Shown: positions 26,977-36,680, counted from the stretch's first letter. The stretch is 64,000 nucleotides of DNA from Arenibacter hampyeongensis (GCF_002909255.1 NZ_PIOB01000001.1:1116001-1180000), one strand, 5' to 3'. Made by a program: numbers and translations. The notes: a model not told the origin generated them from the letters alone.

Positions 26977-29376
26977 ATGTTTAAGAACTATCTAAAAATC
27001 GCTTGGAGGAACTTATGGAAAAATAAGGGCTATTCCGTAATAAATGTTGGCGGGCTTGCCTTGGGAATGGCGGTTACGCTCATAATTGGTCTCTGGATCC
27101 AAGATGAACTTAGCCATAACAGTTATTTTAAAAACAAAGACAGTATTGCACAAGTGTTCCAATCACAAACGTTTAACCAAGAAACGGGTACGGGCCCCGC
27201 TATACCCAGACCCTTGGAAAAAGCGTTACGGGACGGTTATGCAGATAACTTTAAGCATTTGGTAATGTCTTCGTGGAACATTTCCAGATATCTTCGATAC
27301 AAAGAGAAAAGTCTTTCCAAAAAAGGAAATTTTATGCAGCGGGAAGCTCCTGAAATGTTGGATTTAAAAATTGTAAAAGGGGAGAAAGATGGCTTGCGAG
27401 AACTAAATTCCGTAATGCTGTCCGAATCGGTCGCCTATGCGCTTTTTGGTAATGAGGAACCTATTGGTAAAACCTTACAAGTAAACAATCAATATGATGT
27501 AATGGTGAGTGCGGTATATGAGGATATTCCTTTTAATAATTCATTTCATGATGTCGAATTCCTAATGCCATGGGACAAAATGATAGCGACCCAAGAATGG
27601 ATGAAAAATGCTGAAGATCAATGGGGAAACAACTCCTTTCAGATGTTCGTTCAGATTGCTGACAATTCCACAATGGAAAAAGTTACCGAGGCCATTCTGA
27701 ATGTGAAAAAGAATTTAAACGAGGATACGGCGGAATTCAATCCACAAATATTTCTTTTTCCAATGAAAGATTGGTACTTACGAGGCAATTTCGAAAACGG
27801 GGAGCAAGTTGGTGGCCGTATAAAATATGTGTGGCTATTCGGAATAATTGGAGCCTTTGTTTTGCTATTGGCTTGTATAAATTTCATGAACCTGAGTACG
27901 GCCAGGTCCGAAAAAAGGGCCAAGGAAGTGGGGATTCGAAAATCCATTGGCTCACAAAGAAATCAATTGATCAACCAGTTTTTGAGCGAATCTTTCTTAG
28001 TGGTATTGTTTGCGTTTATTATTGCTGTGATGATTGTTTTATTGTCCATGAACGGATTCAACGATTTATCCAAAAAGGAAATTTCGTTCCCATGGAATAG
28101 CACTGTTTTTTGGGTTGTCTCATGGGTGTTTATAACGATTACGGCTTTGGTGGCAGGTAGCTATCCGGCACTTTACCTGTCTTCTTTTAGACCGGTAGAT
28201 GTATTAAAAGGAACCTTCAAATCTGGAAAATATGCCGGATTGCCCAGAAAAATTTTGGTAGTACTACAGTTTACCGTTTCCGTGGCCTTTATTATTGGAA
28301 CCGTCATAGTAATGCAACAGATCAATTATGCCAAAAACCGACCAGTGGGGTATGATAAAGCTGGCCTTGTTCAGATACCTACCTTCAGTCAAGATTTTGA
28401 AGGTAAATATGACTTAATGCGAAGCGAATTTTTAAATTCAGGTGCGGTAATCGAAATGTCGGCTTCCAGCAGCCCAACCACGCAGATTTGGTCCAACCGC
28501 AGTGGATTTGATTGGGAAGGCAAGCCCGAAGGTTTTCAAGAGGATTTGGCATGGACCGAAGTAACTCCGGAATACGCTAAGTCTTTAGGTATGGAAATTG
28601 TTGAAGGCCGAGATTTTTCAAGGGAGTTCGCTACCGATTCAAACGCTGTGTTGATCAATCGGACCGCAGTAAAATACATGGGGATCAAGGATCCCGTTGG
28701 CAAGTTTTTAAAAGACGATGATGAAGAAGATCCAGGTCCACCCTTAAAAATTATTGGTGTTGTAGAAGACATGATTACGCAATCGCCCTATGAACCTGTA
28801 AAGCAGGGTGTTTATGTTTTTGATAAACACGGCAATTCCAGTTTCTATAATTTAAGATTGAATCCAAATCAAAGTGTAGGTCAGAACATGGGAACTATTG
28901 AAAGTGTGTTCAAAGAACATTTTCCTGGCCTTCCTTTTCAATATGATTTTGTAGATGATGAATACGGCGAAAAATTTGCTGCTGAAGAACGCATTGGAAC
29001 CTTATCTGGGATTTTTACGGCACTGGCCATTTTAATAAGTTGTCTTGGCCTATTCGGACTTACCTCATTTGTAGCGGAACAGCGTACCAAGGAAATAGGG
29101 GTCCGGAAGGTTCTGGGAGCCACTGTATTCAATGTGTGGAACATGCTTTCCAAAGATTTTTTAAAACTGGTAATCATTTCTTGTTTTATAGCCATACCTA
29201 TTTCGTACTACGTTATGAACGGCTGGCTGCAAGACTATCCATACCATGTAATCTTGGAGTGGTGGATCTTCGCTTTGGCCGTTATTGGATCGTTGGCGAT
29301 TACCATTCTAACCGTGAGTTTTCAGGCCATTAAAGCGGCTAATGCCAATCCGGTAAAAAGCTTGCGAACGGAGTGA
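26977..29376 (+). CDS. ABC transporter permease, FtsX/MacB type, array member 2
   Basis: The 799-residue paralogue of its neighbours starts MFKNYLKIAWRNLWKNKGYS. It has the same double FtsX/MacB plan: FMNLSTARSEKRAKEVGIRKSIG in the first coupling helix (about residues 303-325) and LTSFVAEQRTKEIGVRKVLGA in the second (about 703-723), ending NPVKSLRTE. The large periplasmic segments (about 45-280 and 470-660) differ most between members, suggesting different cargo or partners. The bases after its stop (GAGTGAGAAAGT, then heptad repeats) resemble those after permease 1, a sign that gene and downstream spacer were duplicated together. Confidence 0.92.
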   Translation: MFKNYLKIAWRNLWKNKGYSVINVGGLALGMAVTLIIGLWIQDELSHNSYFKNKDSIAQVFQSQTFNQETGTGPAIPRPLEKALRDGYADNFKHLVMSSWNISRYLRYKEKSLSKKGNFMQREAPEMLDLKIVKGEKDGLRELNSVMLSESVAYALFGNEEPIGKTLQVNNQYDVMVSAVYEDIPFNNSFHDVEFLMPWDKMIATQEWMKNAEDQWGNNSFQMFVQIADNSTMEKVTEAILNVKKNLNEDTAEFNPQIFLFPMKDWYLRGNFENGEQVGGRIKYVWLFGIIGAFVLLLACINFMNLSTARSEKRAKEVGIRKSIGSQRNQLINQFLSESFLVVLFAFIIAVMIVLLSMNGFNDLSKKEISFPWNSTVFWVVSWVFITITALVAGSYPALYLSSFRPVDVLKGTFKSGKYAGLPRKILVVLQFTVSVAFIIGTVIVMQQINYAKNRPVGYDKAGLVQIPTFSQDFEGKYDLMRSEFLNSGAVIEMSASSSPTTQIWSNRSGFDWEGKPEGFQEDLAWTEVTPEYAKSLGMEIVEGRDFSREFATDSNAVLINRTAVKYMGIKDPVGKFLKDDDEEDPGPPLKIIGVVEDMITQSPYEPVKQGVYVFDKHGNSSFYNLRLNPNQSVGQNMGTIESVFKEHFPGLPFQYDFVDDEYGEKFAAEERIGTLSGIFTALAILISCLGLFGLTSFVAEQRTKEIGVRKVLGATVFNVWNMLSKDFLKLVIISCFIAIPISYYVMNGWLQDYPYHVILEWWIFALAVIGSLAITILTVSFQAIKAANANPVKSLRTE

Positions 29377-29392
29377 GAAAGTAAACTGTTGG

Positions 29393-29497
29393 CAGTAAGC
29401 AGTTGACAGTAAACAGTAAACAGTTGGCAGTTGCCAGTGGGCAGTGAACAATTAACAATGAATTGGGGGCAGTGGACAGTTGGCAGTAAGCAGTTAA
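29393..29497 (+). repeat. Degenerate heptanucleotide (CAGTNNN) repeat array 2
   Basis: Fifteen consecutive seven-base units run in perfect phase from 29393 (CAGTAAG, CAGTTGA, CAGTAAA, CAGTAAA, CAGTTGG and so on), including CAATTAA and CAATGAA variants and one TTGGGGG unit. This is a second copy of the array at 26790. A G-rich palindromic tract (CCCCC at 29580-29584, GGGGG at 29594-29598) follows near the start of permease 3. Confidence 0.9.
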
Positions 29498-29627
29498 CAT
29501 TATCGTAGAACAAAGAATAACTATCAATGTGCAATGAATACGAAAGATATTAAAATTTAAACCATAAATCGAACCTGTTCCCCCTTCTTGGGTGGGGGTT
29601 TGGGGGAGGACCAAAAAAACAGGGATC

Positions 29628-32111
29628 ATGCTAAAAAATCATCTAAAAATTGCCTTACGATTCTTTTTAAGGAACAAATTGTTTACGGGTATCAATGTCT
29701 TAGGCCTTTCCATTGGAATTACGGCATTTATCCTGTTGACGCAGTACATCACATTCGAAAAAAGCTATGATACCTTTATCCCTGATGTAGATGACCTATA
29801 TAGGGTTACCCTGACTACAAATTTGGGCGATAATGGATTTGTTACTTCAGCAACAAATCATCCTATGACAGGCCGGGCAATGCTATCAGATTTTCCGGAA
29901 GTTGAAAGTTATACCCGTATTGCTGATAAACCAATGGCATTTTCAGGCACTATGAATATTTCATATACCAATACACTAGGTGACGAAATAAAATCTGATG
30001 CCAATGATGATCATATTTATTTTGCTGATAATGCAATTATCAATCTTTTCGATTTACAATTCATTCAAGGTGATGCCGCAACTGCACTCAATGAACCTAC
30101 CTCTGTAATTCTGAGTGAGAAAATAGCCCATCGCTTTTTCGGGAATGAAGACCCAATTGAAAAAATGATAGAGGTCAATGATAATTTTAAATTGAAGGTA
30201 ACCGGTGTTTTTAAAGAACGGCCAGACAATACGCACTTACCTATGGGTATGATTGTTTCCTATAACATCTTCGGACCAAATGGCGATCATGCGAACAGTT
30301 GGGTATGGCCAGAATTTTACAATTATATTAAGCTAAAACCGGGAACAAGTCAGAAGACCGTAGAAGCTAAGTTTCCGGGATTCGTAAAAAAATATTTGGG
30401 GGATATTATGATCGAGCACGGGTTTGAAGCAAAAATGGCATTGCAACCTGTTAAGGACATTCATTTAAAATCACACTTATTAAAAGAGATTTCTGCCAAC
30501 AACAGTGAAGGTACCTTGTACTTTTTATTGATCGTAGCAGGTTTTATAATTGCAATCGCTATGATTAATTTCATCAACCTATCTACTGCCAAATCAATGG
30601 AGCGCGCTAAAGAAGTCGGTATTAAAAAGGTGGTTGGCGCCCCTAGATCGATACTTATACATCAATTTCTATTTGAATCGCTCCTCATTAATTTTTTTGC
30701 AGTTATCATAGCATTTGTACTGATCAATTTGTTGATTCCCTCTTTTAATTCATTGGTCGGAATAGAGGTTTTAAACTTTGGAATGTGGGGTGAATGGCAA
30801 GTCTGGTTGGCCATGATAGGTATATTTCTTATAGGAGGAGTATTAGCAGGCCTTTACCCGGCCTTTGTATTGTCCGGTTTTGTACCTATTGAAGTTCTTC
30901 GAGGTAAGTTTCATAAAACAACAAAAGGAAATACACTTCAAAAGACTTTGGTAGTTTCTCAATTTGCCATTTCAATAGCGCTTATTGCGGGAACTTACAT
31001 TGTTTATAACCAATTCTCATACATGCAAAACCAGGACCTTGGTTTCAACGCTGAGCAAAATCTTGTCTTTGCTGCACCAACTTATGCTGATTCAACCACC
31101 CAACTGAAAGTTGAATCTTTTAAGCGGGAACTGATTCAAAACCCAAGAATCAATAGTGTCGCCTTGTCTGATGAAATACCAGGAAAGCCAATTGTACAAG
31201 GGAATACCATAAGACAGGTGCATAAACCAATAGAGTTGGGGGTCAGTGCCAATTTCGTAATTATAGATCAAGATTTTATAAAAACCTACAACATTGATCT
31301 CTTGGCAGGAAGAGATTTTGTGAAGGAAGATACCAGCTCACTGTATACGAGGGAAGGTCCAGTTCCGTCCGGTCATAGGGTCCTGATCAACCGTTCGGCG
31401 GCAAGAATATTGGGGTTTTCGGACCCTGAAGCGGCTATCAACAAAAAGATGATTTTTAAGTATGGCCCAATTGATAGAACAGCCGACATAATCGGAGTGG
31501 TGGAAGACCATCATCAACAATCGCTTCAAAAAGGGTACGATCCAATTGTCTTCATGAATCTCATGGGCTACGGAGTCTCGTTTGTAACTGTAAATATTGC
31601 AGCTGGTAATATTCCTGAAACCACAGGCCAAATAGAGTCCAAATTCAAAGAGTTTTTTCCAAACGATTTGTACAACTCCTTTTTTATGGATGACTATTTT
31701 AATCGGCAGTACCAGGCCGAATCGAAATTCGGGATTATCTGTTTGGTGTTTTCATTGTTGGCAATTTTTATTGCGGCATTGGGACTATTCGGTCTGGGAT
31801 CGCATATGGCCATGCAAAAGACCAAAGAGATAAGTATACGGAAAGTTATGGGTGCCACTGTGGTACAGGCCTTGGCAATAATTCCAAGTAAATTGCTTAG
31901 CCTGGTGCTGCTATCGGGGGCAATTGCCTTACCGATCATCTATTTTGTCACTAAAAAATGGTTGGAAAAATATGCCTTCAAAATTGAACTTAATATATGG
32001 ATGTTCGCATTGCCACTCTTGGTAGTGCTACTGGTAGCAGCATTGTCCATCCTCTCTCAATCATTTAAAACGGCAATGGTCAACCCGGCAGAATCCTTGA
32101 GAAACGAATGA
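29628..32111 (+). CDS. ABC transporter permease, FtsX/MacB type, array member 3
   Basis: The 827-residue double FtsX/MacB permease is a more diverged member: it starts MLKNHLKIALRFFLRNK and has FINLSTAKSMERAKEVGIKK in the first coupling region and SHMAMQKTKEISIRKVMGA in the second, ending NPAESLRNE. ATG at 29628 is chosen because it aligns with the conserved start of the other permeases; an in-frame TTG/ATG further upstream would put a G-rich repeat in the protein. The next permease follows after 25 bases with no repeat array, unlike the gaps after members 1 and 2. Confidence 0.92.
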   Translation: MLKNHLKIALRFFLRNKLFTGINVLGLSIGITAFILLTQYITFEKSYDTFIPDVDDLYRVTLTTNLGDNGFVTSATNHPMTGRAMLSDFPEVESYTRIADKPMAFSGTMNISYTNTLGDEIKSDANDDHIYFADNAIINLFDLQFIQGDAATALNEPTSVILSEKIAHRFFGNEDPIEKMIEVNDNFKLKVTGVFKERPDNTHLPMGMIVSYNIFGPNGDHANSWVWPEFYNYIKLKPGTSQKTVEAKFPGFVKKYLGDIMIEHGFEAKMALQPVKDIHLKSHLLKEISANNSEGTLYFLLIVAGFIIAIAMINFINLSTAKSMERAKEVGIKKVVGAPRSILIHQFLFESLLINFFAVIIAFVLINLLIPSFNSLVGIEVLNFGMWGEWQVWLAMIGIFLIGGVLAGLYPAFVLSGFVPIEVLRGKFHKTTKGNTLQKTLVVSQFAISIALIAGTYIVYNQFSYMQNQDLGFNAEQNLVFAAPTYADSTTQLKVESFKRELIQNPRINSVALSDEIPGKPIVQGNTIRQVHKPIELGVSANFVIIDQDFIKTYNIDLLAGRDFVKEDTSSLYTREGPVPSGHRVLINRSAARILGFSDPEAAINKKMIFKYGPIDRTADIIGVVEDHHQQSLQKGYDPIVFMNLMGYGVSFVTVNIAAGNIPETTGQIESKFKEFFPNDLYNSFFMDDYFNRQYQAESKFGIICLVFSLLAIFIAALGLFGLGSHMAMQKTKEISIRKVMGATVVQALAIIPSKLLSLVLLSGAIALPIIYFVTKKWLEKYAFKIELNIWMFALPLLVVLLVAALSILSQSFKTAMVNPAESLRNE

Positions 32112-32136
32112 TTATCAATCCATAAAATCGACCATA

Positions 32137-34554
32137 ATGATTAAAAATTATCTAAAAATAGCGTGGCGAAGCATTAAAAGTGATAAGCTCTTCACCTTTA
32201 TTAAGGTCGGTGGTTTTGCCATGGGCATTGCAGCATGTCTGTTAATAGCCTTATTCATCGGCGATGAACTTGGTTATGATCAACAATACAAAAACAAGGA
32301 CCGTATTTATCGGGTTGTTTTGCAGGGTTTTATGGACGGTGAAATTAGAAAGAGTGTCCATTTTCAATTGCCTTTTGCGGATGCCCTACAATCCGATTTT
32401 CCAGAAATTGAGAAGGCTGGTAAAATAAACATGAGCGAGCTCTTTGGCGCTGGCAAACGAGGATTGCGTTTGGTAGGTGAATCGCAAAACAATTTTGAGG
32501 ACGGATTTGTATTTGCCAACCAGAACATCCTTGAGATTCTTGAGATTTCCTTGGAGCAGGGAAACTCGAAAGAAGCATTATTGCAACCTGGGAATATTGT
32601 GATTTCCAAATCCAAGGCAGATAAATACTTCCCAAATGGGGATGCCTTGGGCAAGTCCATTGTGTTGGATGACAATACGTCAAGGCCTTATACTATTACC
32701 GGCGTAATGCCGGATTTTCCCAAAAATTCCCATCTCCAGTTTAATTTTCTGTTACCCATAGAGGATACCAATATGAGCTGGACCAATCAGAATTATTTCA
32801 CCTATGTTCTCGTGGACGAAAATGCCAGTATTCCGGCATTGGAGAAAAAAATGTTTTCCATTATGGAAAACTACATAATCCCAGCCCAATTGGCTTATGG
32901 TCGTGACCCAGCTTTTATCCAAGTCCTGAAAACAATTGAATATAAGTTGCAACCAATTGCCGATATACATTTACGATCAGATCTTGCCATGGGGGATGGT
33001 CTAAAACATGGTGATATTAGGTTTGTTTGGCTATTTGGAGCCATAGCAGGGTTTATTTTATTATTGGCCTGTATCAATTTCATTAACCTTACTACCGCCA
33101 AATCGGCCAATAGGGCAAAGGAAGTGGGATTGCGTAAAACGGTTGGGGCTTATAAAAGTAATCTGGTTGCACAATTCCTTACCGAATCGGTACTGTACAG
33201 TCTAATCTCTTTTTTATTGGGGTTGATGTTGGCTTGGGCCTTGCTCCCTACCTTTAATGAAATTGCAGCAAAGTCCATTTTATTTCCCTGGGAGGTTGGG
33301 TGGTTTGTGCCCCTTATGGTAGCCTCCGCCCTGCTAATTGGGATTTTGGCAGGAATGTACCCTGCATTTTATCTCTCTTCCTTTAGACCTGTAAATGTGC
33401 TGAAAGGGAGCCTTAGTGTCGGCAGTAAAAGCGGAAATCTTAGAAGCGGATTGGTCGTGTTTCAGTTTGCTGCATCGGTAATCCTCATTATAGGGACACT
33501 GATCATCTACAAGCAAATGGATTATATCCTGAAAAAAGAACTGGGTTATGACAAAGAACAAGTGGTGATTTTGGAAGGGGCCAATATCTTGGGAAATAAT
33601 TCGGAAAGCTTTAAGGCTCAATTGTTACAGCTTCCTCATGTACAAAATGTAACAAAAAGTGATTATTTGCCGATCGATGGCGCAAAGAGAAATGGCAATA
33701 CTTTTAAAAAGGTGGGTGAGGGAATTGAAGATCGTGGGATTCCTGCCCAAGTTTGGCGAGTGGATTATGATTACATAAAAACATTGGGAGTGAAGGTAAA
33801 GGAGGGTAGGGATTTTTCCAGGGAATTTGCTTCCGACTCCATTAACTCGATGATTGTCAATGCTAAAATGGCCAAAGATCTCGGTTATGATAATCCTATA
33901 GGAAAGCATATAAACAATGGCAAGGACTGGAATATTGTGGGGGTGGTACAGGACTTTCACTTTAAATCCTTGAAAGAAGATATAAGCGCGCTTACCCTAG
34001 TTGTTGCAAACAATGACGTGGGTGCAATTTCCGTAAAACTTAAGACTGATAATATTGGGGAGACCTTGACATCCATGGAAACCATTTGGAACAAAAATGT
34101 TCCCAACCAAGCTTTTGCTTATTCTTTTTTAGACCAGAAATTTACTCAAATGCACGAGGATGTGCAGCGTATGGGAAAAATATTCAACAGTTTTGCCTTG
34201 TTTGCTATTCTAGTAGCTTGTTTAGGACTGTTTGCACTTTCCGCCTTTATGGTGGAACAGCGAAAAAAGGAAATAAGTATTCGGTTGGTTTTAGGGGCTC
34301 CTTTTGAAAGTATCTATAAACTATTGACATTGGATTTTTTAAAGTTGATTGTTATTGCCATACTTATTGCGATACCTATAGGATGGTATATGATGAACCG
34401 ATGGTTGGAGGATTTTGCCTATAAGGTAGATATTGGATGGGAGATATTCCTGAGTGCAGGTGGGATTGCCTTGGTCATTGCGGTAGCGACCATTAGCTAC
34501 CAATCTATAGGGGCGGCATTGATCAAACCCTTGAAAAGTCTAAGGACGGAGTAA
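32137..34554 (+). CDS. ABC transporter permease, FtsX/MacB type, array member 4
   Basis: The 805-residue double FtsX/MacB permease starts MIKNYLKIAWRSIKSDKL and has FINLTTAKSANRAKEVGLRKTVG in the first coupling region (about 310-332) and LSAFMVEQRKKEISIRLVLGA in the second, ending KPLKSLRTE. The second coupling motif has R-L-V where the other members have R-K-V. The gene closes the permease array; a second ATPase gene begins 148 bases later, so members 3-4 and ATPase 2 might form a separate transporter from members 1-2 and ATPase 1. That division is a guess from order only. Confidence 0.92.
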   Translation: MIKNYLKIAWRSIKSDKLFTFIKVGGFAMGIAACLLIALFIGDELGYDQQYKNKDRIYRVVLQGFMDGEIRKSVHFQLPFADALQSDFPEIEKAGKINMSELFGAGKRGLRLVGESQNNFEDGFVFANQNILEILEISLEQGNSKEALLQPGNIVISKSKADKYFPNGDALGKSIVLDDNTSRPYTITGVMPDFPKNSHLQFNFLLPIEDTNMSWTNQNYFTYVLVDENASIPALEKKMFSIMENYIIPAQLAYGRDPAFIQVLKTIEYKLQPIADIHLRSDLAMGDGLKHGDIRFVWLFGAIAGFILLLACINFINLTTAKSANRAKEVGLRKTVGAYKSNLVAQFLTESVLYSLISFLLGLMLAWALLPTFNEIAAKSILFPWEVGWFVPLMVASALLIGILAGMYPAFYLSSFRPVNVLKGSLSVGSKSGNLRSGLVVFQFAASVILIIGTLIIYKQMDYILKKELGYDKEQVVILEGANILGNNSESFKAQLLQLPHVQNVTKSDYLPIDGAKRNGNTFKKVGEGIEDRGIPAQVWRVDYDYIKTLGVKVKEGRDFSREFASDSINSMIVNAKMAKDLGYDNPIGKHINNGKDWNIVGVVQDFHFKSLKEDISALTLVVANNDVGAISVKLKTDNIGETLTSMETIWNKNVPNQAFAYSFLDQKFTQMHEDVQRMGKIFNSFALFAILVACLGLFALSAFMVEQRKKEISIRLVLGAPFESIYKLLTLDFLKLIVIAILIAIPIGWYMMNRWLEDFAYKVDIGWEIFLSAGGIALVIAVATISYQSIGAALIKPLKSLRTE

Positions 34555-34568
34555 TCCTCAAGGAATAA

Positions 34569-34649
34569 CCAAGGTTCAGTTTGTGGCTATGGTGAACTTT
34601 GGAAAAGGAAGAAATTGATTTTCCTAATTGAAGCCAACGGGAATCAATT
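34569..34649. promoter_or_regulatory. Two long dyads between permease 4 and ATPase 2
   Basis: CCAAGGTTCA (34569-34578) faces TGAACTTTGG (34593-34602), 9 of 10 pairs, with a 14-base loop. AATTGATT (34613-34620) faces AATCAATT (34642-34649), 8 of 8, with a 21-base loop. They may be RNA structures separating the two cistrons or binding sites controlling ATPase 2. No T-tract follows, so neither looks like a terminator. Confidence 0.4.
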
Positions 34650-34702
34650 ACTTATCCTTGAAAGGAGTTAGGGGAAGGATATCAACTAATTAAATAGATA
34701 AT

Positions 34703-35365
34703 ATGCTACTACAACTTAATAACATTTTTAAATGGGTAAACTCAGGGGGGCAACGTATCTTCCTCTTAAAGGATATTAACCTCAATGTGGAAGAAGGGGA
34801 GTTTATTTCGATTATGGGACCCTCAGGTTCGGGTAAATCCACACTGCTCAATGTCATTGGCATGTTGGATAATTTTGATGAAGGGGAATACAGTTTTTTG
34901 GATGAGCCCGTTCACACCTTAAAAGAAAAACATCGCGCCAATTTGTACAAACAATATATTGGCTTTGTTTTTCAATCCTACCATCTATTGGATGACCTTA
35001 CAGTAAAGGAAAATCTGGAAATGCCCTTGCTGTATAAGAAAGTGGGCAGCTCTGAACGTAAATCCTTGGTGGCCGATACTTTGGACCGTTTTAATATTGT
35101 TGGAAAGAAAGACCTTTTTCCTTCACAGCTGAGTGGTGGACAGCAGCAATTGGTAGGCGTTGCACGTGCACTGATCTCATCTCCTAAGCTTATTCTTGCA
35201 GATGAACCTACAGGGAATTTAAACTCCAAGCAAGGGGAGGAAATCATGGGTCTTTTTAAACAATTGAATAGTGAAGGGGTCACTATAATTCAGGTGACAC
35301 ACTCAGAAAAAAATGCTACCTATGGCTCGCGTATAATAGATTTGTTGGATGGGAGAAAAATATAG
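34703..35365 (+). CDS. ABC transporter ATPase, second copy, with divergent signature and D-loop
   Basis: The 220-residue nucleotide-binding subunit has Walker A GPSGSGKST (about 39-47), a Q-loop (FVFQSYH), Walker B LILADEPTG and H-loop QVTHSE intact. The signature reads LSGGQQQLVG, where the usual residue after QQQ is Arg, and the D-loop reads NLNS instead of NLDS. ATPase 1 at 23404 is canonical at both sites. The changes could lower the hydrolysis rate or belong to a subfamily paired with certain permeases. It lies after the four-permease array, so it is probably a transporter component. It is followed by an unrelated membrane-protein gene with its own candidate promoter. Confidence 0.93.
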   Translation: MLLQLNNIFKWVNSGGQRIFLLKDINLNVEEGEFISIMGPSGSGKSTLLNVIGMLDNFDEGEYSFLDEPVHTLKEKHRANLYKQYIGFVFQSYHLLDDLTVKENLEMPLLYKKVGSSERKSLVADTLDRFNIVGKKDLFPSQLSGGQQQLVGVARALISSPKLILADEPTGNLNSKQGEEIMGLFKQLNSEGVTIIQVTHSEKNATYGSRIIDLLDGRKI

Positions 35366-35434
35366 TTTTAGACATCCGTAAATTCATGAGAGTTGTTCTC
35401 TGAGTATAATGGGAAGAATAGAGTGATTTTTCCT

Positions 35435-35442
35435 TACTTTTG
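35435..35442 (+). promoter_or_regulatory. Candidate Bacteroidota -7 element
   Basis: TACTTTTG matches TAnnTTTG, 23 bases before the ATG at 35466; the expected start would leave a leader of under 20 bases. No TTTG lies 19-20 bases upstream, so support is partial. Confidence 0.4.
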
Positions 35443-35465
35443 GGTATTCCATCGGTGAGTATAAT

Positions 35466-36680
35466 ATGAAAAACTATTTGCAGTATTTTATTAGTTTTCT
35501 GTTTGTGCTACTGATCTATGGTATACATATGTTGCCGGTGTCGGACAGTATGCTGAATGAAAACAACACCGAACTTTCCCATGTTTTTTTAGCTTCCCAA
35601 ATTAGATATCATCAAGAATTCGCGCCTTTTGCAAGACGCCCGTTGACCTCATTGTTGATTGAGGGCAATTCCGGCATTTTTGGAGTTACCTTAGGGGAGT
35701 CTTTCGTTATAGTAAACCTAATATTGTTATTTATCAGTGGAATATTGATATATGCAATCTCATTAAAACTTAATGCTTCAAAGGGCCAGGCAATGTTTAA
35801 CCAAGTGGCCTATTTTCTAACATTTTCAATTTTATTTGCTTTTTTTCCTCCGGTATTTAGTTATGATGAGCCACTTCAATATTGTTTGATTATGCTCAGT
35901 ATTCTTGCTCTGATGCATGAAAAGTGGCAGTATTATGTTCCCTTATTTTTAATGGCGACCATAGCTAGGGAAAGCACTGTTTTCCTATGGCCCGGCTTGG
36001 TAATTATATTTTCTGGCCTAAGTTTGAAATCCAAAAATATGTGGTCCCCAACAGTTAGAAGAAAACTGCTGCTACTTTTTATGCCACTTCCCCTTTATGG
36101 TATTTATTTGGGGGTATTTTTATGGATTACCGGTATTTGGAAGGAGACCTCCGAAATTGCAGCTAACAGGCTCAGCTGTTACTTCCAAAACTTTGGAACT
36201 TATGCCAGTTCCATTGAAACCATGGTTTCCTTTTTCATAGTATTGGGCCCCAGTCTATATTTGCTTTATATAAATCTAAAGCCTAAGGTATTTACCATTT
36301 TGGAAAAAAAGTATGTATTGGCCTTTCTTCTTGCAGTGGTGATAAATACACCTATTGTAATGGCAGCAACTTTGGCCAGGGAAACAAGGTTATTTGCATT
36401 GCCCCTTTTTTTTATATGGCCTTTGGCCGGACAATTGTTTGGAAAGGAATTGACCTTGTTATTGAGGCCTGGCCTGTATCTTGATTGCTTCAGGAATTGG
36501 CGATATAGTCTGTTTTTATTGACTTTGTTCCTAGTAAGTTATTCAGTCGCGTTTAAACTGTATGTTCCCAGTTTTCCTGCAAAGGATAATTTTTTTAATG
36601 AATATCTTTTAATACTTCTTTTAATGATATCATTGCATTTTGTGCTTTTTACTTTTAAGAGAAAAGGAGGGGCGTTGTAG
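35466..36680 (+). CDS. Polytopic membrane protein of unknown function (GT-C-like appearance)
   Basis: The 404-residue product has about ten hydrophobic helices and no soluble domain. An extracytoplasmic loop follows the first helix (about 24-55), and charged pairs FSYDEPLQY (about 135-143) and ARESTVFLWPG (about 168-178) sit at membrane boundaries, an arrangement reminiscent of GT-C glycosyltransferases that use polyprenyl-linked sugars. I do not recognise a named family. It lies after ATPase 2 but has its own candidate -7 element and no clear link to export. Nothing resembling a gene lies in the 111 bases to the next, convergent gene. Confidence 0.6.
   Translation: MKNYLQYFISFLFVLLIYGIHMLPVSDSMLNENNTELSHVFLASQIRYHQEFAPFARRPLTSLLIEGNSGIFGVTLGESFVIVNLILLFISGILIYAISLKLNASKGQAMFNQVAYFLTFSILFAFFPPVFSYDEPLQYCLIMLSILALMHEKWQYYVPLFLMATIARESTVFLWPGLVIIFSGLSLKSKNMWSPTVRRKLLLLFMPLPLYGIYLGVFLWITGIWKETSEIAANRLSCYFQNFGTYASSIETMVSFFIVLGPSLYLLYINLKPKVFTILEKKYVLAFLLAVVINTPIVMAATLARETRLFALPLFFIWPLAGQLFGKELTLLLRPGLYLDCFRNWRYSLFLLTLFLVSYSVAFKLYVPSFPAKDNFFNEYLLILLLMISLHFVLFTFKRKGGAL

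Noticed and set aside
29322-29629. Minus-strand frames rich in Cys, Leu and Pro over heptad array 2
   Set aside because: They arise from reading the CAGTNNN repeats in reverse; the 7-base period gives a false periodic peptide.
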